This document shows, in pieces, positions 45,215 to 53,771 of a stretch of DNA of 64,000 bases. The translations under genes were made by a program, and so were the position numbers. How positions within the stretch are numbered: position 1 is the stretch's first letter; every line of letters starts with the position of its first letter. The stretch covers positions 1 through 64,000 of the forward strand of contig SVPL01000004.1 of NCBI GenBank assembly GCA_015065925.1. The letters run 5' to 3'. The notes beneath the pieces are model-generated. The model was not told where the DNA came from and made no database searches. It saw only the letters and a list, made by a program, of their open reading frames with translations. Source of the DNA: Oscillospiraceae bacterium. Lineage in GTDB: Bacteria; Bacillota; Clostridia; Oscillospirales; Acutalibacteraceae.

Positions 45215-45364
45215 CCAAACGAAAATCCGTTCTCGAAAGAGGGCGGATTTTCGCCCCAATTATTTATTATTTCATCATTCATTATTCATTAAATAAAAGA
45301 ACGGATTTTCGAATGAATAATGAAGAATGAAGTCGCCTACGGCTGATGAATAATGAATAATTTT
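45215..45364. repeat. tRNA-Ser flanking palindromic repeat, copy 3
   Basis: CCAAACGAAAATCCGTTC, GGGCGGATTTTCG, ATTCATTATTCATTAAA, GAACGGATTTTCGAATGAAT, GAAGTCGCCTACGGCTGATG and TGAATAATGAATAATT, closest to copy 1. It closes the cassette with the four-helix-bundle and GNAT genes. Confidence 0.85.
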
Positions 45365-45450
45365 AAGGCTAACCATTTGTTTAAGCGACCTATTTTTAAT
45401 CAAAAAATGCCCCCAACATTTTTTTGATTAAAAATTAAATATAAACAAAA

Positions 45451-45807
45451 CTATAACAAAAATAAAATTAAAATAAAATACTGTAAACACTTTAAATATT
45501 CTTCAGTTAAATTTGGAGCATTTGGATAAGCCGACTGGTATGCGTCCTTCTTTATATTCTTTCTATTCTTTATATTCTTATATTGTTGCCCTTGGTTTGT
45601 CTTTTGAATGTCATTGGATTGCCCTTGGTTTGCCCCATTACACTTATCCGACTCCTCATATGTTTGATAATTTCCCCATTTCATCACGGTTATGACGGTA
45701 TATTTGTTTGCCCCTTGTTTGCCCAATTTTTTAGATTTGCAGAGTTTTTCTAATGCGCTGCGAACCTGTTTAGGGGTTAAATCCAATTCCTTTGCCATAT
45801 TTTTCAT
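45451..45807 (-). pseudogene. Fragment of a phage-type replication protein
   Basis: 118 codons. KELDLTPKQVRSALEKLCKS and KWGNYQTYEESDKCNGANQG, followed by repetitive NQGQS and KNIKNRKN, match the middle of phage replisome-organiser or DnaD-like proteins (winged-helix N-domain and Gln/Asn-rich linker). The start of the winged helix and the usual C-terminal domain are missing, and the end reads into AT-rich DNA (YFILILFLL). A remnant of a prophage or conjugative element. Confidence 0.65.
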
Positions 45808-45900
45808 TTAATTATACAACAAATGAGAAAATATTTCCCCCTATCATTAAAAGTGTTTGCGAAGCAAATTGATATCAAGGTTAAACGGAAAGGTTACAGA

Positions 45901-46128
45901 TAAATTGGGGTTTAGTAGTAAGTAGCGGCTTTCTTTGAGGCCGTCCCTAGACAGGGAAGGGGGCCCACGAAGTGGGGGAAGGGTTGAATAAAAAATCCCT
46001 CAAAATGCTTAAATGAAGGGCTTTTTGCTATAACTTTTCTCCCCTTCCACCGCTAACGCGGTCCCCCTTCCCCGTCCGGGGACGGCCAAATTTAACCCAT
46101 AATTTGTGCTTTCAAACCCCAATTTATC
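45901..46128. repeat. Nested palindromic MITE-like element
   Basis: Outer arms TAAATTGGGGTTT (45901-45913) and AAACCCCAATTTA (46116-46128). Inner arms begin GGCCGTCCC with AGGGAAGGGGG (45939-45964) and end CCCCCTTCCC with GGGGACGGCC (46062-46087). CCCACGAAGTGGG lies in the left part and ACCGCTAACGCGGT in the right. No coding capacity. The rest of 45808-46350 is AT-rich with no gene. Confidence 0.75.
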
Positions 46129-46350
46129 GGGCGTTTGTTTTTTTACATCCCTTTTCGTTTGTATTATTCATTATTTCATTTGCCGCAACAACTACTGCTA
46201 AAGAAAACAATAAATAGGTAAAAAGAAAATTTATGAAAAAATATTGGATATAATAAAAATGTTAAAAAAATTTAAATATTAAAAAAAATATGGTGACTGA
46301 TTGTATTTTTTGTGGTATAATTATTAAAAATGTTTTGGAGGAAATGGCTT

Positions 46351-48141
46351 ATGATGATTACAGACACCATTAAATATATAGGCGTTAATGACCATGAGGT
46401 AGACCTTTTTGAAGGTCAGTATGATGTTCCCAACGGTATGGCGTATAATTCTTACATTATTTTCGATGAAAAAATTGCCATTATGGATACGGTAGATGCT
46501 CGTTTTACCCACGCTTGGTTGGATAATATTCAAAATGCTCTTGGTGGCAAACAACCCGACTATCTTGTTGTTCAGCATATGGAGCCCGACCATTCGGCAA
46601 ATATTCATAATTTTGCTAAGACCTATCCCAATGCTAAAATCGTATCATCTGCAAAGGCTTTTGTAATGATGAAGCAGTTTTTTGGCACAGATTTTGCTGA
46701 AAATCAGGTTGTTGTAGGCGAGGGTGATACTCTGTCTTTAGGTGAGCGAACCTTAACCTTTGTAACGGCTCCTATGGTGCATTGGCCCGAGGTTATTGTT
46801 ACCTATGACAGTAAGGACAAGGTGCTTTTCTCTGCTGATGGCTTTGGTAAATTCGGCGCATTGGATGTGGAGGAAGATTGGGCTTGTGAGGCAAGACGCT
46901 ATTATATAGGTATAGTAGGCAAGTACGGGCCACAGGTACAAAGCCTTCTTAAAAAGGCGGCAACCTTGGATATTGCTAAAATATGCCCACTTCACGGCCC
47001 CATTCTTACCGAAAATTTAGGATATTATATTGATTTATACAATACCTGGTCGTCCTATCAGCCCGAAACCGAAGGCATTGTTATTGCCTATACCTCGGTT
47101 TATGGAAACACCAAAAAAGCGGTTTTACAGCTTGCCGAAAAATTAAAGGCAAACGGTTGCCCCAAGGTTGTTGTGAACGACCTTGCAAGGTGCGATATGG
47201 CAGAATCCGTTGAGGATGCCTTCCGTTACAGTAAAATGGTTTTGGCAACCACCACCTATAATGCCGATATTTTCCCCTTTATGAGGGAGTTTATAAATCA
47301 TTTAACCGAGCGAAGCTATCAAAACCGAACGGTTGCCTTTATTGAAAACGGAAGCTGGGCACCATTAGCCACAAAGGTTATGAAGGAGATGCTTTCTAAA
47401 AGCAAAAATCTGACCTTCTGTGATACAACCGTTAAAATTTTATCGGCGCTTAGTGAGGAGAGCTCTGCCGATTTGGATAAGCTTGCAAACGAGCTTTGCA
47501 AAGACTATTTGGCTCAGCAATCCGAAACTGCAAATAAAAACGATTTAAACGCCCTTTTCAATATTGGCTACGGACTTTATGTTGTAACCTCTAATGACGG
47601 CAAAAAGGATAACGGACTTATTGTTAACACCGTTACGCAGGTTACAAATACCCCAAATAAAATTGCAGTTACCATCAGCAAGGAAAATTATTCCCATCAT
47701 ATAATTAAGCAAACGGGTAAAATGAACATCAACTGTCTTACCACCGACGCTCCCTTCTCTGTTTTTGAAACCTTTGGATTTAAAAGCGGAAGAAATACAA
47801 ATAAGTTTGAAAATTGTGAGCCTCTTCGCTCGGATAACGGACTTGTATTCCTGCCCCGCCACATAAATTCCTTTATGTCCTTAAAGGTTGAGCAGTATGT
47901 GGATTTAGATACCCACGGTATGTTTATTTGCAGCATTACCGAGGCTAGGGTTATTTCCAATCAGGAAACTATGACCTATACCTACTATCAAAACAATGTA
48001 AAGCCAAAGCCTGAGACCGAGGGCAAAAAAGGCTTTGTATGTAAAATTTGCGGCTATGTTTATGAGGGCGAAACCCTTCCCGATGATTTTATTTGTCCCC
48101 TTTGTAAGCACGGCGCAGCCGATTTTGAAGAAATAAAATAA
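46351..48141 (+). CDS. Flavodiiron protein with flavin-reductase and rubredoxin domains
   Basis: 596 residues. Four domains in order. A metallo-beta-lactamase-like diiron domain (1-about 245) with H76, E78, D80 and H81 in [11 protein letters not shown] flavodoxin domain (about 250-390, [14 protein letters not shown]). A flavin-reductase-like domain (about 405-545). A rubredoxin domain (about 558-595, [10 protein letters not shown] and CPLCKHG). Flavodiiron proteins reduce O2 to water or NO to N2O and protect anaerobes. Here the rubredoxin and flavin reductase are fused, so electrons may come from NAD(P)H in one chain. The start is the ATG at 46351, with GGAGG nine bases upstream. A separate rubredoxin follows by 29 bp. 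Confidence 0.92.
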   Translation: MMITDTIKYIGVNDHEVDLFEGQYDVPNGMAYNSYIIFDEKIAIMDTVDARFTHAWLDNIQNALGGKQPDYLVVQHMEPDHSANIHNFAKTYPNAKIVSSAKAFVMMKQFFGTDFAENQVVVGEGDTLSLGERTLTFVTAPMVHWPEVIVTYDSKDKVLFSADGFGKFGALDVEEDWACEARRYYIGIVGKYGPQVQSLLKKAATLDIAKICPLHGPILTENLGYYIDLYNTWSSYQPETEGIVIAYTSVYGNTKKAVLQLAEKLKANGCPKVVVNDLARCDMAESVEDAFRYSKMVLATTTYNADIFPFMREFINHLTERSYQNRTVAFIENGSWAPLATKVMKEMLSKSKNLTFCDTTVKILSALSEESSADLDKLANELCKDYLAQQSETANKNDLNALFNIGYGLYVVTSNDGKKDNGLIVNTVTQVTNTPNKIAVTISKENYSHHIIKQTGKMNINCLTTDAPFSVFETFGFKSGRNTNKFENCEPLRSDNGLVFLPRHINSFMSLKVEQYVDLDTHGMFICSITEARVISNQETMTYTYYQNNVKPKPETEGKKGFVCKICGYVYEGETLPDDFICPLCKHGAADFEEIK

Positions 48142-48170
48142 TAAGTTTATCTTTTTTGGAGGTGAAACAA

Positions 48171-48329
48171 ATGAAATATGTATGTGATGTATGCGGCTGG
48201 GTTTATGACGAGGCTGAGGGCGCAGAGGATTTAGGCATTGCTCCCGGCACCAAGTTTGAAGACCTTCCTGAGGATTTCGCTTGTCCCCTTTGCGGAGTGG
48301 ATAAGGATAATTTCAGCGCAGAGGAATAA
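48171..48329 (+). CDS. Rubredoxin
   Basis: 52 residues, a complete rubredoxin: [34 protein letters not shown] and KDNFS. The four Cys in two CxxCG knuckles hold one iron. GGAGG is eight bases before the ATG. It follows the flavodiiron gene in the same operon and probably donates electrons to it or to peroxidases. Easily missed because of its size. Confidence 0.96.
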   Translation: MKYVCDVCGWVYDEAEGAEDLGIAPGTKFEDLPEDFACPLCGVDKDNFSAEE

Positions 48330-48345
48330 TTAATAATTTTTAAAG

Positions 48346-48389
48346 AAAAAGACTTTGGAGAGCAAAACGCTTTTCCAAAGTCTTTTTTT
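48346..48389. terminator. Hairpin terminator after rubredoxin
   Basis: AAAAAGACTTTGGA (48346-48359) pairs with TCCAAAGTCTTTTT (48374-48387). It can serve both the rubredoxin and the convergent HAD gene. Confidence 0.88.
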
Positions 48390-48395
48390 GTGGGG

Positions 48396-48860
48396 CTAAT
48401 TTGATGTGTTTTTTAAAATTTCAACAGCTTTTTGTATATGCCGTTGTTCAAGTCCGTGACCAATGCGGGGATTTGTTATAACCGTAAAGGCTGTTAATTC
48501 CTCCCACCCCAAAGCCATATCATCAATAATACAAAAGGACTTTACCTTATTGTTGCTTGAAAGCCAAGCCAAAATCTCATCCTTTCGGGTGCTTTTGATG
48601 GGGGTTTTGTCAAAAATCTCAAGTCCCGCAGAGGCGAAAATTTCATTAATTTCTTTACCTGTTTGGCTAATAACAGCTTCGTCCTTTTCCCAAAACTTGC
48701 GCCATGAGCTGGTTAAAACAATTTTAGCCTTAGTGGAGTCAACAAGCTTTTTTAAAAGAGGAAGTCTGGTAATATCGATATTTGAGTCGTCAGGAGAGCG
48801 ACTCATATCGTATTTGAGGGAATTTAAAACCCCGTCAATGTCTAAAAAAATTATTTTCAT
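48396..48860 (-). CDS. HAD-like hydrolase domain protein
   Basis: 154 residues. IIFLDIDGVLN is the HAD motif with both catalytic Asp residues, KIVLTSSWRK holds the motif-II Ser, and FCIIDDMALGW is a motif-IV-like acidic pair. It resembles the HAD domain found in nucleic-acid repair and 'Swiss army knife' proteins; substrate unknown. Its start overlaps the stop of the glycosidase gene (ATGA), so the two are translationally coupled. Confidence 0.8.
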   Translation of the reverse strand: MKIIFLDIDGVLNSLKYDMSRSPDDSNIDITRLPLLKKLVDSTKAKIVLTSSWRKFWEKDEAVISQTGKEINEIFASAGLEIFDKTPIKSTRKDEILAWLSSNNKVKSFCIIDDMALGWEELTAFTVITNPRIGHGLEQRHIQKAVEILKNTSN

Positions 48861-51031
48861 ATTGTTGTGTACAAGTACATTGTGTGGTTGGGCGAAAGAT
48901 GCTCGGTGATAACGCCGTTTTTATATTCCGCAGGGGAGAGTGGCGCTGAAACCTCGGTAGGCTTTTCACCCTTTCCAACACAGTAGCTTAACTTTTTAAA
49001 GGGTTTATCGGTGAGAACGGGCAAATGAATTGTTAAATCGCGTTCGCCCGAGCCGTTTGTTTCTACAACTATGGTAACATCACCGTCTTTTTCAAAAACT
49101 GCTGCGCGTACATCCATAGGATTGGAAGCCTCACATTTAAACACGCGGGAGTGGGCGGGAATGTACTTTATAGAAGGTCCAATTTCGGCGCAAATAGGCT
49201 CAATATAAAGGCCTTCGTTTTTAAAGCCGTCGTTTCTGATAAGGCAAATATCCTCATCAAAGGGGCCGTTGAAGGGGTCGGTAAGCACCGAGCTTGCAAG
49301 ACACCAATGAAGGGCAACAACCGCGCCGCCGTTTACGGCAGAAATCATATTACCTACGGTGGAGTTTCCAAAGTTGGGGAAATGGCAAGCAAATTCGGTA
49401 AGACCAATTCTGCCACCGTTTGTATCTTTAATATGAAGGGGCATTTTTTCATTTAAAATATCGTCGTTGTTTGGAACATAATGATGTTTTGTGTAAACAT
49501 CAATAACATCGCCCGCCATTTGGTGCATATCACGCAACCAATCTCTGTCGGGAGTGGCTGCGCTGTCCTCTGCGCCCCAAATTTCAAAACGGTGGCGAAG
49601 CCCCGCCTTTTTAAGCTCGCTGTCAATATCTTTAAGAGTCTTTACAAGATATTTTTTCTTAAGCTCTATGTTATTATCGGGGGTTACGGCGAAGTTACCG
49701 TTTTCAGGCTCGTTAGAAACGGCTATATATTTAATATTGTAGCCCTTTTCGTCTGTGAGGAATTTTAGCGCCGCTACTACCGAACGGGCGAACTGCTTGG
49801 TATCTCTCGGTGCGCTTCTTCCTTGGTCGGGAATTTCGGGGATGGTGTACCAGGAGTGCAGATTTTTGCCAACAACCCAAGAAAAATTAAGCTCAATTTC
49901 AGTTCCAAGCTCACGGAAAACATCCATATATTCCAAAAACCAGCGCATTTTTTCGCTTTCAAAATCGTATTCATCGGGCCCTATTTGGAACCAGTCGTTT
50001 TGGAACCAAACACGAATTATTTTAATATCCAAATCGCGAATGGCTTTATGCTCTAATTTTATAAATTCGGGGTCGTAACCGAATTTTTGGGTAGATTCAG
50101 GCATAAGCTGGAAGGGGAGCACATTTGTGCCTACACCCAAAAAGTCTTCGGTAATAACTTCATCTTGAATGTAAAGGGAGGTTGTTTTTGAAAATGCACC
50201 AATAAGATTATCTTTTTCGGTCGTAATGTATCTTCCGCTAAGGTGTTTAGTGCAAATATAAGCCTCGGTGTTACCTATTTTTATGGGCTTGAAATCGTCT
50301 TCAAGATGGTGAACAACAGACATATTACCTTTTAGGGAGGTTTTTATGGGGAGCGCCGGATCTCTTACAATAATGGTTTCAATATCGGTGGGGAAGCCAA
50401 TGTCAAAGGAGTGCATATTGCCTTTCACTTCAATGTTGGCACTTTCCAATAAATCTACACCGTATGGGTCAAGGCATAGTTGTTCTTCAGCGGCATTAAC
50501 AGAAAATACGCCTGCAAAATCCAAACGAACAACTCTATCTACCGCGTATCCGTGGGTGAATTTTATGCCAAAGAATTTGGCTGAAAGCGGAGCATCAAGG
50601 GTGAAAATCTGAGCAGTACCTTTTAAAAGGTCTTTGGGGTTAAAAATCTCTCTGCGGTCATATTCGGCAATGAAGTTCTCCTTTGAATAAAGAGCTTCTT
50701 TATCATTTGAGAGATAAACCTCGTACCTTCCGTAGCCAAAATCCTGAGCGTTTGCGTAGGTGGAAACCAAAAGCTTGTTTATTAATTCATCACTTTCTAT
50801 TGTGTAGGTGACGGTAAAGGGCAGCTTGCCGTCAAGCTGAACATGACGCCTATCACACAAAGTATGACCTTTAGCACCTGTTATTTCTTCAATTTTTCCG
50901 GTTTTCGCCGAAAACTCATTTCCCGAAGCATCAATAAGCTGGGGGATAGGCGAAAACTTTAAAAGATTTTTTTTAAGCGGCAGCTTTGCAATATCTGCCA
51001 TTGTAACGCGATCGTTTACTGTAACCTTCAT
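48857..51031 (-). CDS. Clan GH-A glycoside hydrolase with N-terminal accessory domains
   Basis: 724 residues, no signal peptide. The N-terminal part (about 1-200, LCDRRHVQLDGKLPFTVTYT) looks like a carbohydrate-binding or sugar-sensor jelly roll, followed by a second small beta region. The TIM barrel (about 290-620) has YIAVSNEPENG with acid/base E441 and IGLTEFACHF with the likely nucleophile E546. A beta domain closes it. It is related in layout to the lipoprotein enzyme at 16733-18481 but retains the canonical Asn-Glu. The exact GH family was not recognised. GGGAGG precedes the ATG. Confidence 0.72.
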   Translation of the reverse strand: MKVTVNDRVTMADIAKLPLKKNLLKFSPIPQLIDASGNEFSAKTGKIEEITGAKGHTLCDRRHVQLDGKLPFTVTYTIESDELINKLLVSTYANAQDFGYGRYEVYLSNDKEALYSKENFIAEYDRREIFNPKDLLKGTAQIFTLDAPLSAKFFGIKFTHGYAVDRVVRLDFAGVFSVNAAEEQLCLDPYGVDLLESANIEVKGNMHSFDIGFPTDIETIIVRDPALPIKTSLKGNMSVVHHLEDDFKPIKIGNTEAYICTKHLSGRYITTEKDNLIGAFSKTTSLYIQDEVITEDFLGVGTNVLPFQLMPESTQKFGYDPEFIKLEHKAIRDLDIKIIRVWFQNDWFQIGPDEYDFESEKMRWFLEYMDVFRELGTEIELNFSWVVGKNLHSWYTIPEIPDQGRSAPRDTKQFARSVVAALKFLTDEKGYNIKYIAVSNEPENGNFAVTPDNNIELKKKYLVKTLKDIDSELKKAGLRHRFEIWGAEDSAATPDRDWLRDMHQMAGDVIDVYTKHHYVPNNDDILNEKMPLHIKDTNGGRIGLTEFACHFPNFGNSTVGNMISAVNGGAVVALHWCLASSVLTDPFNGPFDEDICLIRNDGFKNEGLYIEPICAEIGPSIKYIPAHSRVFKCEASNPMDVRAAVFEKDGDVTIVVETNGSGERDLTIHLPVLTDKPFKKLSYCVGKGEKPTEVSAPLSPAEYKNGVITEHLSPNHTMYLYTTI

Positions 51032-51311
51032 AAAAAATACCTCCCGTAGGAAAAAGAGTAGTCAAAAATTCATCTATGCTTATAATAACGGATTTTTTAG
51101 GTTTTTTCAAGTGAAAAAATCCTCCACAAAAGCCCAAATGTTTATATTTGCAATAAGTAAAAATAGATGTGTATGCAAAAACCTTTTAATTATGCGTAAA
51201 TTTTGGAGTTTGAAGCTTTAAAATAATGTTTAAAAAAGACAGATGTAATTCAGACTGTTTTGGAGATTGAAATAAAATTTTAGTTTTTGCGTTTTTATTT
51301 AAAATCTACCC

Positions 51312-51340
51312 TTGACAAAACATAACATTTAGGGTAGAAT
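51312..51340 (+). promoter_or_regulatory. Promoter upstream of the tRNA-Leu repeat locus
   Basis: TTGACA (51312-51317), 17-bp spacer, TAGAAT (51335-51340). No coding region follows for 900 bp, so it probably makes the RNA containing the 206-bp units and tRNA-Leu. Bases 51032-51311 are AT-rich with nothing else I can support. Confidence 0.7.
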
Positions 51341-51379
51341 TATAAAGGCTTAAAAATTAGGCTGTTTGTTTTGATGGTA

Positions 51380-51395
51380 ACGCGCTAGACTTAGG
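51380..51395 (+). other. Fragment of tRNA-Leu (D stem to anticodon loop)
   Basis: ACGCGCTAGACTTAGG is identical to 16 bases of the intact tRNA-Leu at 51934-52017. The surrounding bases do not form a tRNA. It indicates past rearrangement at this locus. Confidence 0.6.
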
Positions 51396-51521
51396 TTCTG
51401 TACTGTATGTGATTTTGTTGTTGATTACGGTTTTTGCCGTTTTCATAAATGAGGGTTAAGCAATACGCTCCTCCTCGGTTTACCTCCACCGTGTAAAAAT
51501 TAAGAGGTAAAAGCTTAATAT

Positions 51522-51933
51522 GCGGGTGTGGCGGAATTGGGCGAAGCGGAGTGCCGCATCCGGTGGATGAAGAAGGCGCTTCGCTGAGGTGAAAAAATAA
51601 GGAGCAATGCGACGCGCTCCAAGCGAGCAGGGCGACTATATTTTTGAGGGTAACGCGCGTGGCGCGGCTGCCACTTAAAATAAATACTATTTATTATTTT
51701 TTACCTATTATTTATTGCTTTAAATATGCGGGTGTGGCGGAATTGGGCGAAGCAAGGTGCCGCATCCGGTGGATGAAGAAGGCAGCTTGCTGAGGTGAAA
51801 AAACAAGGAGCAATGCGACGCGCTCCAAGCGAGCAGGGCGACTATGTTTTTGAGGGTAACGCGCGTGGCGCGGCTGCCACTTAAAATAAATACTACTTAT
51901 TATTTTTTACCTATTACTTATTGCTTTAAATAT
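51522..51933 (+). ncRNA. Two tandem 206-bp units that start with tRNA-Leu sequence; candidate structured RNA
   Basis: Units at 51522-51727 and 51728-51933, followed in phase by the real tRNA at 51934. Each starts with GCGGGTGTGGCGGAATTGG, the first 19 bases of the tRNA, then diverges. A stem pairs AGCGGA (51545-51550) with TTCGCT (51580-51585) in unit 1 and AGCAAG (51751-51756) with CTTGCT (51786-51791) in unit 2: three changed pairs, all still paired. An inner hairpin CATCC-GGT-GGATG and a later GTGGC/GCCAC hairpin occur in both. The last part is the AT-rich tRNA leader. No open frame of note. Confidence 0.55.
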
Positions 51934-52017
51934 GCGGGTGTGGCGGAATTGGCAGACGCGCTAGACTTAGGATCTAGTGTCTTCGATGTGCAGGTTCAAG
52001 TCCTGTCACCCGCACCA
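51934..52017 (+). tRNA. tRNA-Leu (anticodon UAG)
   Basis: 84 bases with CCA encoded. Acceptor GCGGGTG pairs with CACCCGC, discriminator A. Anticodon loop CTTAGGA contains TAG, for CUA and related codons. Long variable arm; T arm CAGGTTCAAGTCCTG. Its last 25 bases are repeated exactly at 54872-54896. Confidence 0.96.
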
Positions 52018-52022
52018 ATTTT

Positions 52023-52056
52023 CGAGGGCAGACCTATGAGTTTGCCCTCGTTATTT
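52023..52056 (+). terminator. Terminator of tRNA-Leu
   Basis: CGAGGGCA (52023-52030) pairs with TGCCCTCG (52043-52050), followed by TTATTTT. Confidence 0.8.
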
Positions 52057-52303
52057 TATGTCAAGAGATAAAGGCTTCCCCTATCCTCGCCCCTGATAAA
52101 TAAAGGGATTTTACAACACATATCAAAAACAGGCTAAAAAATAACCAAACCCTTAGTAATCAAAAAGTAAAGGCTACCGAGGATTTTTGTTATAATTATT
52201 TTTTGGAACTAATTGGGAGCAAAAATATAATACTTGTTGAAAATGATGTCTTATTTTGATATAATAATATCAATACAAATCTGCAATTAAGGAGAAAATT
52301 ATT

Positions 52304-53308
52304 TTGACAAAATTTGAACAGGCACTTGAAACTTGCGAAAAAATATTAACAGGAATTGAATTAGGTACGCTAACAACATCTTCAATGCTTATGATGTGTT
52401 TACGAGTGGCAAGGTTAACAAATGATACGGATGCTATTGAATGGCTCCAATACGAAAATAGCGGATATCCACGAGATGTAAAAGGTCATATACTTTCATC
52501 TGCTTGGAATATCGGTTGGAAACACGGTCGTGGAAGTTATAACAAAGAAAAGCAACAGGTTATCTTTAGTGATTTAGCATCAGAATTAGAGCAAAAAATA
52601 ACCGTACAGAAAAATGCTATTGCTAATTATAGAACGGAGGGTGTTTCTGTTTCAGGAGATAGAGCAGCTGTTGCTATGTCTACTTTAACAAATTCAGTTA
52701 AATCTAATACAAATGATTTACTTGCTCGTATATCTTTAGGAGAAAGCAGATTATCAATTTTGCGAAGCAGATATTATGATTATGCTTTAAAGAAGCAAAT
52801 TGAACTATCTTTCAGCAGTACAACAGCAGATGTCTTTTCTGTATATAGAGAAAAGGTAGATAACTACTTTTCTAAACTCCCCTCTGATATTATTTCAAAG
52901 TTACGTGCAATTGATGACAAAATCAATTCTGATAATCCTGAACTGTACTCACAAGCGTTAACTACTTGCCGAAGATTGTTTGGCGATGTTGCGGAGGAAC
53001 TATTTAAAATCAATTTCCCTAATTATAAAGAAAAAATGTATAAAACTAAATCTGGAAAAGAAATTGATGTGAGTGGTGAACATTACAAAAACAAATTATC
53101 TGCAGTAATTGAAAAATTACAAGACAAATCTTCCAACAAATGCTTAGTAGGAAGTAATATACTTTATTTGATTGATAGAATGGATGCTCTCAATGATTTA
53201 CAATGCAAAGGTGTTCATAATGAGATTTCCAAAGAAGATGCTATGCAATGTATAATACATACTTACATCTGCTTAGGTGACATTCTATCATTGCAATATC
53301 CAAACTAA
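52304..53308 (+). CDS. AbiTii-domain-like protein
   Basis: 334 residues. The N-terminal about 55 residues (ETCEKILTGIELGTLTTSSM, MCLRVARLTNDTDAIEWLQY, then ENSGYP) resemble the AbiTii domain found in abortive-infection-type proteins. The middle is helical; the C-terminus (SNILYLIDRMDALNDLQCKG, then VHNEIS) resembles helical domains common in such accessory genes. A defence role is plausible from the domain and the island setting, not shown. The start is TTG with AGGAG nine bases upstream, and no ATG fits better. Followed by its own terminator. Confidence 0.55.
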   Translation: MTKFEQALETCEKILTGIELGTLTTSSMLMMCLRVARLTNDTDAIEWLQYENSGYPRDVKGHILSSAWNIGWKHGRGSYNKEKQQVIFSDLASELEQKITVQKNAIANYRTEGVSVSGDRAAVAMSTLTNSVKSNTNDLLARISLGESRLSILRSRYYDYALKKQIELSFSSTTADVFSVYREKVDNYFSKLPSDIISKLRAIDDKINSDNPELYSQALTTCRRLFGDVAEELFKINFPNYKEKMYKTKSGKEIDVSGEHYKNKLSAVIEKLQDKSSNKCLVGSNILYLIDRMDALNDLQCKGVHNEISKEDAMQCIIHTYICLGDILSLQYPN

Positions 53309-53322
53309 TAAATAACTATTTT

Positions 53323-53360
53323 GACCTATGTTCTGTTTAATCAGAGCATAGGTCCTTTTT
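53323..53360 (+). terminator. Terminator after the AbiTii-like gene
   Basis: GACCTATGTTCTG (53323-53335) pairs with CAGAGCATAGGTC (53342-53354) with one G-T pair, followed by CTTTTTATTTT. Confidence 0.85.
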
Positions 53361-53461
53361 ATTTTGTGATTATATGGAATTTTTTGGGGAATAGTTCCCG
53401 TGAACTGTGCGGCTACACAGTTCCAAAGTTATAATTTATAATACAGAAAGGAGTTTTAAAT

Positions 53462-53755
53462 ATGCGAGGTGTTTCAATGTCTACCATAGATAAAGTTAAA
53501 ATCAAGGGTGAGTATTTAAATGGTGCTTATAGTGAGCTTGCGGCACTACTCGGTATTGATGCAGTTCTTAAAATTCATTCAAAATATCGAGGCACTCAGA
53601 TATTCTTCCCTGTAGAACTATTTAGTAGAGAGTTCATTGTTAAGCAGATAGTCGAAGAATATAATGGCTATAACGTCCGTGAACTTGCTACAAAATACGG
53701 GTACACAGAAAAGTGGATTCGTAAGATTCTTAAAGAACATATAGACAAAGAATAA
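53462..53755 (+). CDS. Mor-like DNA-binding protein
   Basis: 97 residues. Two-part layout of Mor/C transcription activators: an N-terminal dimerisation part (YSELAALLGIDAVLKIHSKY, RGTQIFFP) and a C-terminal helix-turn-helix (VEEYNGYNVRELATKYGYTE, KWIRKILKEH). Mor activates middle genes of phage Mu; cellular relatives are regulators of mobile elements. AAAGGAG lies eight bases before the ATG. The lipoprotein gene follows by 16 bp and is probably cotranscribed. Confidence 0.72.
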   Translation: MRGVSMSTIDKVKIKGEYLNGAYSELAALLGIDAVLKIHSKYRGTQIFFPVELFSREFIVKQIVEEYNGYNVRELATKYGYTEKWIRKILKEHIDKE

Positions 53756-53771
53756 ATTAAGGAGATTAGCT

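Noticed and set aside
43676-45364. Integron cassette array
   Set aside because: The repeats are palindromic and follow genes, but no integrase and no attC core sites were seen; kept only as an analogy.
51522-51933. Two further tRNA-Leu genes
   Set aside because: Only the first 19 bases match; the anticodon arm, T arm and acceptor 3' strand are absent.
51844-52071. 75-residue open frame overlapping tRNA-Leu
   Set aside because: It translates the tRNA and the repeat; it is not a gene.
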